From positions 79,109,465 to 79,173,464 of the forward strand of contig NC_044572.1 of the NCBI RefSeq assembly GCF_901933205.1: a stretch of 64,000 bases of DNA, read 5' to 3'. The notes beneath the pieces are model-generated. The model had not been told where the DNA came from. It was given only the letters and a program-made list of their open reading frames with translations, and did no database searches. How positions within the stretch are numbered: the first letter of the stretch is position 1; every line of letters begins with the position of its first letter. The position numbers were made by a program, and so were the translations under genes. Positions 51,090 to 61,500 of the stretch are shown here, in pieces. Source of the stretch: Camarhynchus parvulus. Its lineage: Eukaryota > Chordata > Aves > Passeriformes > Thraupidae.

Positions 51090-51943
51090 TGAATTTCTTA
51101 GCTCAATCCAAGAATTTTTTTTAAATTCCTCATGTTGCAGACAAAAAGAAATGCATGTCTGTACATAGGATAGACTAGGATTTACATATAGTTTTATCAA
51201 TTCTTGACCTTACAGATTGTTACACAAAATCTTAAGTGCCATTTATATGGAAAGAAAGTGGCACCTGAAAATAATCAGCTTGAAATTAATGAGGTAATTT
51301 ATAGCGATAGATTATCTTATAAGTTTTTTTTTTTCAATATATAAATTAGAAAAGCAGAATAATATGAAAACAACTCATTAGTCAGACAGCTATCATAAAA
51401 CTGAATCTCTGCCTTACACAGCTCTTAAATGAAACTGCATTCCCTAACTATTGTTTTCTAACATACACATAGATTTTGTATGTATTTTAGTATAAACATT
51501 TAAACAACTTGATGGATATCCTCATCTGTTTGAAGCATGCTAGGTTTTCTGTTTCTATTCTGGCACCAAAGATTGCCACTGAAATGTTTTAAGCTGCATT
51601 GCATTTAGACCTAAAATTTACATTACTTCATTTAGATTTAGGGCATGAAATATATTACAAAAATTTTAAGAGGTCAAAATAGATCTTAAAATTGCTCTGT
51701 ACAGTACAAAGAATTCCAAATTAGTGTCCAGGTTTCACAATGATGGCACAACTCCCTGATCTATAATAAACTTGAAACAAGCGCAACACTGGCATCACAG
51801 TTGTAGGTTTAGGCATTTAAAACCAAAGCTTCCCCTGTGGTAGTTGAAATTCTGGTGCCAAATCTTCAGAAGTCAGGGAGTTGTAAATCATATTTTGAGT
51901 TTCCATGGAGTTGTGACCACAGACATGTATCTCAAATCTACAT
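51090..51943. other. AT-rich spacer, no gene seen
   Basis: Unique sequence between the inverted repeats and the CR1. Nothing is recognised. Confidence 0.5.
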
Positions 51944-52061
51944 CAAAATCACAGACCGGTTTGGGTTGGAAGGCATCTTAAGGAGCATCTAGTTCTAAAT
52001 CCCTACCATGAGCAGGGATACCTTTCACTGGACCAGCTTGCCCAGGGACACATCCAGCCTG

Positions 52062-52065
52062 GCCT
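52062..52065. repeat. Target-site duplication GCCT (left)
   Basis: GCCT precedes the TG end of the LTR and recurs at 52605-52608 after its CA end. Because CR1 continues with TG and the LTR also starts with TG, the identical stretch reads GCCTTG (6 bp). The TG/CA rule favours 4 bp, typical of ERV1-type integration; a 6-bp reading would fit ERVK-type. Confidence 0.85.
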
Positions 52066-52115
52066 TGCTACGAATATGAACGAGGCCAAACTTTCTCTGG
52101 AGAAAGAGGTTCTCG

Positions 52116-52121
52116 TTTATT
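52116..52121 (-). promoter_or_regulatory. LTR polyadenylation signal AATAAA
   Basis: TTTATT on the plus strand gives AATAAA on the minus strand, about 153 bases downstream of the TATA box and 50 bases before the LTR 3' end, as expected at the end of R. Confidence 0.8.
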
Positions 52122-52273
52122 AAAATAGCTGCAAGGAATGGAGTACCCAGAATAAGCCAAGGCACCCACACAGTGAGCCAAAACCAGAACAGTGCGCTAT
52201 CCCCAAGTGCACCGAGTTCCCCGCAGAAAACAAGCATCCAAAAACAAAAACCCCAACCCAACCAAACTCCCCC

Positions 52274-52282
52274 TATTTATAG
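52274..52282 (-). promoter_or_regulatory. LTR TATA box CTATAAATA
   Basis: TATTTATAG on the plus strand reads CTATAAATA on the minus strand, followed by GGGGGAGTT. The likely start of transcription is 25-30 bases further left, near 52247, heading toward lower coordinates. Confidence 0.8.
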
Positions 52283-52299
52283 CCCCCTTCGAGTCCAGA

Positions 52300-52427
52300 A
52301 TTGGTCCATTTTGGATCCGCATGGTGATTGGTCCATTTCCAGGCTGCTCATTGGTCTTTAATGCTGTTCATTTTGGACCAATCGTTTCTGCAGGGCTTCA
52401 AACTATTGGTCAGATCTTCCATCCAAT
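52300..52427 (-). promoter_or_regulatory. Cluster of CCAAT-type boxes in LTR U3
   Basis: ATTGG (CCAAT on the minus strand) occurs at 52300-52304, 52327-52331, 52350-52354 and 52405-52409, each followed by TC. Two boxes in the other orientation are at 52378-52382 and 52423-52427. They lie 18-145 bases upstream of the TATA box. The first two share ATTGGTCCATTT, suggesting a small duplicated enhancer unit. CCAAT boxes are known binding sites for NF-Y-type factors. Confidence 0.78.
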
Positions 52428-52604
52428 CCCTCTTTGACCTCGCCTTGCCTTGCCAGACTGCCCTTCCACCAAACCCTGGACCCTTCTCCTGGAACATTCT
52501 AATCAGCGCCCCCCCCTTAACATAATACAATTAATATAACATAATTACTACAATACAATTGAACTATACCCTAATTTAACATAACTTAACTTTTACCTAT
52601 AACA

Positions 52605-52608
52605 GCCT
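52605..52608. repeat. Target-site duplication GCCT (right)
   Basis: Right-hand copy of the GCCT duplication at 52062-52065. CR1 sequence continues directly after it with TGATCACTTC. Confidence 0.85.
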
Positions 52609-53460
52609 TGATCACTTCAAAGTAAGGGGTAAGCACAGCTTCTCTAGGCAGCTGTTCCCATGCCTCACCACCCTCAAAGTAAAGAATTTTTTTCCTAATA
52701 TCTAACATAAACCTGTTTTCTTTCTGTTTGAATCCAATCCCCAGTCCCATTACTACATGCTTTTGGAAAAAGTCCCTCTCCATTTTTCTTGTAGGTTCCC
52801 TTCAGCTACTGGAAGGTCACAATTAGGTCACCCAAAGCCTTCTCTTTTCCACCTGGGACCAATCCTAATTGTCTGAGCCTTTCCTCATAGGAGAGGTGCT
52901 CCATGTCTCTAATCACCCTGGTGGCCTCCTCTGGACTCACTCCAATAGTTCCATGTCCTCCCTGTGCAGGGCACCCCAGAGCTGGATGCAGCACTGCAAG
53001 TGGGGTCTCAGCAGAGCAGAGGGGCAGAATCCCCTCCCTGGTGTGCTGCCCATGCTGCTTTGGATGCAGCCCAGGACACGTTTGGCTTTCTGGGCTGTGA
53101 GTGCGCATTGCTGGGTCATGTCCAGCCTCTCCAGCACCCCAAGTCCTTCTTGGCAGGGATGTTCCCTATAATTTAATCTCCAGGCCTGTGTTGATACTGA
53201 TCAGCAGCACCTTTCACTTGTTATACCTCATGAGATTCCCATGGGCCTCCTCTAGAGCTTGTCCAGGTCCCTCAGGATGCCATCCCTTCTTCAGGTGTGT
53301 CAACTGCATCACTCAGTTTGGTGTCATCTGCAAATATGCTGAGAGTGCACTTGATCCCTCTATGCCATTAATGAATATGTTAAATATCACAGGTCTCAGT
53401 ATGGACTCCTGAGGGACATCACTTTGTTCTGATATCTATCAGGACTCTTGATCGCTATCC

Positions 53461-55653
53461 TACTAAATAAAACTTTCAAACTGATATTTTATAAAAGCTA
53501 GAAGGTGTAGTAAAACCTCTCACAGAAACCAATGCCTGTGAAATAAACAAAACAAAGAATTAAATATCTGATATAATAAAGTGTTTGTCATCCTTAGCAC
53601 TCATCATTTAATGAGAGGTTTAAGGACACTCACTACTTCATGATGTTTCCAGAGACTTGCCATAGATGTGGATTTCATTTGTATTTTTAAGGGTGTGGCT
53701 TTCATATACAGGCTCAGCAACAGACTGGGATCCATGATTATAAACAGCTACAGTCAATGAAAGCATCAAAACTACTTTCACTACAGAACATTTCACATGC
53801 AGCGTTTATTTTGGAGCACACTCCTCCCTGATGTGCTGACCTAGGAATTGTCCGTATAACTATCAGCAGAAACTAGAAACAGCAGAGGAACTGTAGAGAA
53901 AAGATCTGAAATATTGCTTTATAACCAAAAAACTTGGTTAATCAACATCACAGGAAGCTGGTAAAACAAATTAGTAGAATTGGAAGTCTAGTAAAACAGA
54001 AACCATTTATTCCTGAAGCATGAACAGGAGAAAAGGAGACCAATATTATACTGTAGATCAAGAATGCTTTGAAGTCACTCTCTGAAGCTGAGAATAAGGT
54101 GAGAGGCAATTTTTTTGCATTTCTCTAGGTGAAGATAAAAGGAGAAAGAACAAAACAAAAGCTCCTATCAAAAAGAAGCTGCAGATTAAATTTTTGATCA
54201 GGCAACAACAGCAACCAAAGTAAGAAAGCAATGTGGGACTGAGTACTTAATTATTTATTGGAAAAGAGTATGTAGGGCACAGTCCTACAAAATGTGGGGA
54301 AGGGAAATTTGCATAGGGTATGTTAGAGAGGTTCAAATGTTCAGAGAATGATAAAATTCTTTCTGGAGTACCTCAAAAGTAATAGAGACCATATTGCAGT
54401 TATTCTTGAAGAAATAGTTAGGTTTGCTACCTCAGGAAATTTACCCTCCAAAGGAAACTGTATCAATGGAAAAAAGATATAATTGATAAATTATAGATTT
54501 AGTGCTTCAACTTTCCTTCTGAATTCATTGAGTTATCAATTTGTAAGCAACAGCAAAAAACATGTACTCTTTCTGATCATTGCCATTGCTTTTTGGCAAA
54601 ATAACTGGCATAGAAGATAATGATGATGTAATACTTGAGATATATTATTACCTTAGTAATCTTCATGGCACTAGTCACATGGCATTTTGAAAATAATGAT
54701 GGCCAGGTTATATACTATGGGCATAAGCCAAATTCCCAAGTCAGTATGTGCTCTTAGAGTGGACAGTGATGGTTCACTGATGAGCTGAGGAGATTTTTTA
54801 GATGCATGCCTGTAGGGTTCTGACTTGGGCCAAGTTCTAAATGATATTTTCATTAATGGCTTTAAAGAAAGAAATAATCAAGGTTGTGTTTGTAAGACTT
54901 GCACAAAGTGCCATTCTAAGATGAATTTCTAGTTCAAAGAACAAAATGATAATTCAAAATGCATCTGATATTCACAAGATCAAAATAAATTAAAAGCAAC
55001 CAGTACTTTGCTAAAAAGGAGACATCAGACAATCTATCTGAGACAAAAGTCTGATCTCCAGCAGGCACTGAGCTTTCTGATGATGGAGACCCCTATGAAT
55101 ACAAACAGCAGGAACACTTTCCTGTCAATGAGGGGGACAACCCTTCAGTGACCCTGGTGCCAACCCCAAGTGCAGTGAGGGTGACTTGCTTAGAAAAGTT
55201 AAAAATAGGAAGCCTAGAGGAAAATCTTTCCTGATTCTTGCTAATAAAGTATCAGAGGCTCCCATCTACACTACAGGACACTAAGTTCATTGTTTCCTCC
55301 TATGTCTTTCTGAGTTGCAAAAGCTCACTCTTCTTTTCCAGGGCTGGATCTAGCAAGAAATCTGTCTTAGATTCTATTAGAGTTTCTCCTCCTCTGAAAA
55401 GGCAATGTTTATTTGTTCTTATTGTTTGAAATTTTGAAGAAGGCAGATTTCAAGGCAAAACACTGTTTAGCTGAGATGTCAAAAAATAATCTTACACTGT
55501 GTCAACAGAAGCATGTGGGCATCTAAGTCCAACTGTTGAATGGAAACTAGAAACACATGGACACTATTTTTTAGTTTTTGTCAGCTTTTATATATTTTCC
55601 CTAGTAAGGAACTGTTTGTTTTCTTTATACCACACAGTTTGCTCAGGGTTGCA
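53461..55653. other. AT-rich non-coding DNA, no gene seen
   Basis: No gene or repeat is recognised. Open frames are 63 codons at most. Confidence 0.5.
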
Positions 55654-55707
55654 ATTTCAGTTCCTCTTTCAGTCTGGAAAATTTCAGTTCCTCTTTCAGT
55701 CTGGAAA
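55654..55707. repeat. Perfect 27-bp tandem duplication
   Basis: Two identical 27-bp units starting ATTTCAGTTCCTCTTTCAG, at 55654-55680 and 55681-55707. A 27-bp unit keeps phase, which is why an open frame crosses it with a repeated FQFLFQSGK; the frame itself is not recognised. Confidence 0.96.
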
Positions 55708-57718
55708 AAAAAATCCTCCCAAGTTTTGCAAAGTTACTTGAAGACAGCTCCAACTTTAGAATGGAGAGTAAGTTACAAAACCAACCCACTCATATGGCTA
55801 TCCTTCTGTTTTTTACTGGAGATAAAATAATCCTTTTTCTTACTTGAAAAAGAGGTTAAGAATCTAGCACATCCAGATTCCTGGAACAGCAGGAAGAACA
55901 ATAAGAAGGTTTTACTCCTTTTGCAGGCACAATCTATGGGTTTTTTTGTGCCTGACGTTTACCACTTTCTTATTGGCATGGGTGAATGAAATATCCACAG
56001 GGCAGTAAGAAGCTGGAAAAAGGCCCCAGAAGGCAACACTTTCTAAGTATACAACCAATTTCTTCTTAATCACTGCGAAGTTAGGTCCAAATTAATGGTT
56101 ATAAATATTGTAGTGAGATAATTCTATGTATGCTCCTATTTGATTTTAATATCTGCTCTTGCTGAAGAAAGAACACCATAAGGTAGCCGTGAGTTCTCAG
56201 TGTCTCTCTTAAAAGATGTTGGGGATTTTTTCATTGTGAGGATCTTGGTTGCTAGAGAAAAGGCTCAATTTGGCTCAGGAGTAGAGCAGTGTAATTGCAG
56301 ATTTGATTCAGTTCCTCCCTTTGTTATTGATAACACACCGCAACCATTTCCAGAGGTTCTGCCTGTGGTTCCATAAAAGGGGCCATAATGCCAATTTAGA
56401 TCTTCTAAATCTCAAGCATAATAGCTATCCCCGGGACCAGCTAGGGGGAAGATCACTACCACTGATTTTATTAATGCCTGGTAGCTGGTATAGCCTTCTA
56501 ATTGACACAGACATCTGCCTTCAAGTGCTGAAATTGAGTTCAGGGTAGAAGTACAAATTCTGTGTCAGCCATTTCCTTTTCTTTGCTTTCCTCATTTCAT
56601 TCCAATATTATTCTTACTGGATTCTTAGAGATTTGTGAATCCAATTCTGCTAACCAGAAATCTTATTTCTGCACAGAATACAGTTTTACAGTTTATACAG
56701 TTGCAAATTGCTCTTTTTCGGTCTGTAAGGACACTTTTTCTTGTGGCTATTTCTTCTGCTAGGAAGCAGGAGATCTATGTGGTGGTAATCCCTCTTACAT
56801 TATTTCTTTGATGAATGAGACCTCTGTCACAACTTATCTGAGGTTCTATCTAAGGTGAAGAAGTGACTTGGTACTAACATGATTAAAACCAGTTGTTTTT
56901 TTTTTTCTAGTTTTATATTTATGAGCTCAAGTGGTTTTTTTTTTCCTGCATAGACTCAGTCTTCTGGGTCAATGCAACAAATTTCCATCCTTTTTTGTGA
57001 GTGGCTGATAGTGAAAAAGATTGTACCAAAATTGTACTTGTGGGAAGTAGAAATCAACAAGAGACTTCAAAAAAAAATGAAATAAGACACAGATTTTTCT
57101 TATGCCGTTTTGACTGAGTGAAGAGAGTACACCCAATGTCCAATAGTATGTTTCATTAATTTAATAATGAAGGTCAATAGGGCAGACCATATCTTGCTAA
57201 GGAGGATCAATGCATTTACCTGCCAGGTAAAAAATTTTCTAATTAAGAAGCATGACAAAAAAGATTTGCCTGAAATACAGCAAGAAGAGGCTTTAAGAAA
57301 AGAACGCCATAAAGCCCAACCCTCCAAAGATGGGTAAGCTATCTGATGTAAGCATCAGCTGGTCAATGAGCTACAGCCTGTTGACTGCACAGAATACCTG
57401 TATTATTTTTTTAGTAAAATCTTTGCAAGTCTGTAGTCTACTCTTCCATTGACAAAAAAGAAATATCTGCCTGATTACAGGTATTAAGGCAGGAATTATC
57501 TCCTATTGCAAAGGTGCTGACTGTTCTGAAAAACCTGGTTGTTTGGATCAATAGTTAGAGATCTCTGCACAACGAGAATCTGGATCAGGGACTTTGTTAA
57601 AATATCTAAGACCCAAGTAGATCTGCCTTCATTGATCAAAGTATATTCTGACAGAGCCAATATTATTGCAGGTGCCTTGATGAGTGATATCTTTATTAGC
57701 ATATTTTCCATAGAAAAT
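55708..57718. other. AT-rich non-coding DNA, no gene seen
   Basis: No gene or mobile element is recognised. Open frames not involving the purine tract are 81 codons at most. T-runs occur near 56897-56908 and 56935-56944. Confidence 0.5.
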
Positions 57719-57826
57719 AAAAAGAAAAAAAAAAGAAAGAAAAGAAAAAGAAAAGAAAAAGAAAAAGGAAAAGAAAAAGAAAAAGAAAAAGAAAAAGAAA
57801 AAGAAAAAGAAAAAGGAAAGAAAAAA
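57719..57826. repeat. 108-bp pure purine tract, (GAAAAA)n core
   Basis: Every plus-strand base here is A or G. The right part is a regular GAAAAA hexamer array (about 57767-57814, with one GG variant on each side); the left part is irregular AAAAG/AAAG. Homopurine tracts of this length can adopt triplex structures and vary in length. The Lys/Glu-rich plus frame and Phe-rich minus frames over it are artefacts of composition. Confidence 0.97.
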
Positions 57827-58394
57827 CCCTACCATGTGAATCCATACACAAACCAACATTCAAAGCAGAAAAGTAACTGGGAATTTTAAACATATTTTAT
57901 CCATGCACATATTATTTATTCTTTTCCACATCTTCTTCAAGTTCTTAGACACTTGGGTCTCAGCAGGCTAAAACTGGGGAATGTGCATACTACATTTCCC
58001 CATATACTCATGGGTTAGATTAATGAGAAGATGGAGAAAAAAATTCACCTGGACTTTCAAAAAGATTTAACAGAATCATTGTTACATTGTTACATAATTT
58101 TTTTTCCTCTGCTTGTCAATGCTGACACCTTGCCAAAATACCATATCTAGGTTGTTAAGAATATAGAGGCTGACAGCAAAGAGAATAAAAAAAGAGCATA
58201 AGCAGCAATGTAAAATATTTGCTACACTGTCTTGTAAGGACTGAGTCAAAAGATCAAGTTCTACTACATAAAAAAAAGGAAAAGATTGCTGAAAATGATC
58301 AGTCAGTTTTTCTCTGTTGTTGGTTGGTTTTTTTTTTTTAGAGAGGGTTGGTAATAGATATTTATCAAAGGTGATCAGTTATTAAGAGAAGTTT
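57827..58394. other. AT-rich spacer, no gene seen
   Basis: Unique sequence between the purine tract and a CR1 tail, with a T-run near 58329-58339. Nothing else. Confidence 0.5.
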
Positions 58395-58580
58395 TCATAG
58401 AATCCTAGAATGTTAAGATCTGCAAGGGACCTTTAGGACCATCTAGTTCCATCCCCCCTGTCGTGGGCAGGGACATCTCCCACTAGACCATCTCTCAACT
58501 TGAGGTTGCCCAAGGCCTTATCCAACAGGTCCTTGAACACTTTCAGGGATGGGGCATCCACAAGATCCCCAGGCAACCTG
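58395..58580 (-). mobile_element. CR1 LINE 3' tail fragment
   Basis: This is a minus-strand CR1 3' end. On the plus strand it opens with the octamer tail TCATAGAATCCTAGAATG, then GCAAGGGACCTTTAGGACC, ATCTAGTTCCATCCCCC, GGGCAGGGACATCTCCCACT, GGTCCTTGAACACTTTCAGG and GATGGGGCATCCACAAGATC. It stops after CAACCTG, so the fragment is about 186 bp and has no coding part. The similarity is high over all blocks, so this copy is among the less diverged in the window. Confidence 0.92.
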
Positions 58581-61500
58581 CATATAACCCGCAAGGCTAA
58601 TTATAAACAGGAAAAAGGATTTTTTGATGAGTTTATAAAATCCTTTTCACTGGAGATTTTTAGGAGAGGTAGGTAACCAGACATGTTTCAAGTATTATTT
58701 TCCTTCATATAAGATAGACTGAGTGGACCTTCTAAAGGTTCCTTTGAGGCAAATGTGTTTGAAATTCTTCTAGATTTTTCTCTTTTTCCTCAGCCTGTGT
58801 GAAAATTCCATGTTGTGCTGCACCCAGATCATCATTATATAACTTGTTTTAAAGTAAAATCTTAGGACTCTCTTGTACTGCTGGAGCATTTAGCTTACAA
58901 CATTTATAATCCAGATTCAGAGATATTTTAAGATTGTTTTAAAGGCCAAAAAATATCCTCAAACAAAACAGGTCTTAATAGTTTTTCAGAGTTGTTCCCT
59001 GATTTTATTATTCCCAAAGCAACAGTAATATCGATTCTTTTTTTTAATATGAGGAAACTGGAGTATTTTCATTTCCTTTTATTCAGGACTGGTTTTGTTC
59101 ATTTCATAGATACTCAGCATGTTATTTCCTTTGAATAGATCAGTATATCAGGCATCAATTTCAAACAAGTAACCCTTGAGGTCAATTTTTGTTACTGCTG
59201 TATCTTTTCAATCTTTCTATTTAAATGGAGAGTCAATAGCAAAGACAGTAATTTCTTTCCTTCTTATTATTCTAGGAATCTCCTAAAACATCATATCTAT
59301 CTAAACAATTCTATTGCTGAGATTAAATATTTCTCTACACAGGATGAGAACTCCTGATAATTTCTAGCAGCCACAAGACATGTTTAAACCTCAAAAATAG
59401 TAAGTAATTTAAACCACTAATATATAAGCCATTCCTTGTAATTTTCTAGTGATTTTAACCATTAAGTTTATATTTTCTGCACACAGACAATTTTTGTACA
59501 CTTTTGTTGCTGAAGTGAAAACTTTAAACTAGAGTTGTGTTTTCTTGAAAGGTCAACACCTTCACCCAGAGGAAGCAACTGCACTGGGCTAAAGATTCAG
59601 ATATTTCAATCTCAATATTGCTTCTGCTAATGAAAACCTTTGCTGTTGAGGATGTTTTCACCCCATCCACTGTTCCAAACTGCTTTTAAAAAATTAGTTA
59701 CAAAGTTTGCACTATTAATGTATTGCATCATAAACTTCAATATGAAAATGCATTGGATAGGATTTTAAAACTGGAATGTGAAAAACCATTGGAAATTTGA
59801 AGAGATAGCCACATTTTTTACTTGCTAACAATATCCTTTTCTCATAACCTTAACAATATCTTTTTCTCATAACCTGTACAATATGCAATATGTAGAACTT
59901 GCCGTTGGATTTGTTGTGTTTTGGTTATTATATAAAACTAGCTTCAGGAATTGGAAACTATTTCAAAGACCTTTTGATGTCAGTGTATTGAGATAACACT
60001 CTGATAGGGGATGTGCTTCAAGATGCCATTGTCATCAGGCAGATAAAGGCAGGATCTCCAGAATTTTTGCAAATACATTTAGAATTTGGTGGAAGAAAAG
60101 AAATAACAGAAAAACCCTCAACTACCAATTCTTTCTAGTGATTGTTGCACAAGTTTCTAAATGCTAACTTGTCTGGCATTTATTTAACTATTCTTTCACC
60201 TAAAAAAGATAGCTGGATGTAAATGGTTGATTTCACTTTTCAGGTATTCATTACAGACCCCTCTGAAAAGTAACTTTGAAATATTTTTTAAAAAAGTGCC
60301 AAGCTTCAAATAACCTGAATCTGGCATTTATTTTTGTTGTTGTTGCTGTTGTTAAAAATTCTTAATGGAATTTAACTTCTGTCCATAAAACAATCAAATG
60401 GGAAATAATTAATTCCTTTATCCAGAAGTTCAGCAATAAGCAAACATCAGAAATGCAGCAATACTTCCGTGGATTGTGGCAGCGGTTGGCATGGACAAAA
60501 ACATGCCATTTTCATTCAAACCTCCATTCTTCTCAAATGAAATGGCAGTTACCATGTTGTACTACCAAGATGTCATAGTTTAGCTTTAGGTAAATCTCCA
60601 ATTATCATTTAATTCATTATTTTATTATCACATTTTGATTAGTTTGATCAACATTTATTGCTTCTCTGAGTCAGTTCTAACTTGTACAAGTGGGGGAACA
60701 ACTGGGGAGTACAATAATTGGGGAAAACAAAAGCCCCAGCGTCATCAGAAGCTGTTCTGCAGTTGGCTTTATTATATATTTTGCTGGCATTTTGACAATT
60801 AACCATGAGCTATGGAGAAACCTCCTCTGTCTAAATGACAAACTTTCTGAAACGATTACCTCTAAAAGATCATGAAAACATCTCAGTACACTCTTTCATG
60901 ATCAATTATTCTCTCTGCTTACCATCACTTGTGTTTTGGGGTATGGCACCCTACACTCAATGCCCTGCAAAAGCCATATGTTCCCCACCATGGAGTTTGC
61001 CAATATCTACTCCACCCAGCAGGAAATTAAGAATATCTAAATAAAACCAGCATTGAATATATACAATCATAATTTTGAAGAACAGACCTAGTCTGGAAAT
61101 AAATTTTCATTTTGGTGGTGACTAAAGGACTTCTTGCTGAGTTGTACAGAGCCTGAAGTGTCCAGTCATGTCTTCTGAGTTACAATCAGGTATCTTATCT
61201 TCAGTATGCTTATAGCCACTTCCAGATACTTTAGAAAGTGAGTCTTTTTCCAATAATACACAGAATAGGGTTGGTTTTGGGTGTTTTTTTGTTTATTTTT
61301 TAGTTCCTTTCAGAAAACTCTTGGGTTTATTAGTTGTTGGGGTTCATTATATGTTAAAAGAAAGACAAGAAGAAGACTTAATTTTTAAACATCAATTTCT
61401 AAATGTTGAAGTCAGGCTGCAGTTAGAGGTCTAATCGTAATAATTATGGGGCGGCATAGCTTTGAACTCTTCAAGATTTATACTGTGACAGGTACAGTTT

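Larger units (their letters stand above)
52066..52604 (-). mobile_element. Intact-looking solo LTR inside CR1
   Basis: This is a 539-bp LTR on the minus strand, bounded by TG and CA, flanked by GCCT duplications and set in the middle of a CR1 whose two halves rejoin exactly when it is removed. Read 5' to 3' on the minus strand it has U3 with several CCAAT-type boxes (52300-52427), a CTATAAATA TATA box (52274-52282), and AATAAA (52116-52121) about 50 bases before the LTR end. This is the standard U3-R-U5 order. No internal retroviral sequence or primer-binding site adjoins, so it is a solo LTR. The regulatory parts are crisp, unlike the other LTRs here, suggesting a younger insertion. I do not recognise the exact family; the 4-bp duplication suggests class I (gammaretrovirus-like). 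Open frames inside it are incidental. Confidence 0.92.
51944..53460 (-). mobile_element. CR1 LINE 3' end, split by an LTR insertion
   Basis: This minus-strand CR1 is the longest in the window (about 980 bp without the insert). Its 3' end lies at 51944-52065 (AATCACAG..., GGTTTGGGTTGGAAGG, CAGCTTGCCCAGGGACAC, ATCCAGCCTGGCCTTG). It resumes at 52609 with ACAGCTTCTCTAGGCAGC, CCTCACCACCCTC and AAAGTAAAGAA. Further right the minus strand encodes eroded C-terminal CR1 ORF2 protein, for example EHLSYEERLR near 52890 and MTQQCAL...LGCIQSSM near 53075-53120. GGTGTCATCTGCAAA near 53320 is a further conserved block. The frames are broken by stops and shifts. The catalytic reverse-transcriptase core is absent. 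It ends by loss of similarity near 53460. Confidence 0.93.

Noticed and set aside
52025..53412. Many overlapping frames of 60-103 codons on both strands
   Set aside because: They fall in the CR1 and its inserted LTR. The minus ones near 52806-53137 are eroded CR1 ORF2 remnants, broken by stops and shifts.
57539..57889. 116-codon Lys/Glu-rich plus frame and Phe-rich minus frames
   Set aside because: Their open length comes from the purine tract, which contains no stop-forming combinations, so they are not genes.
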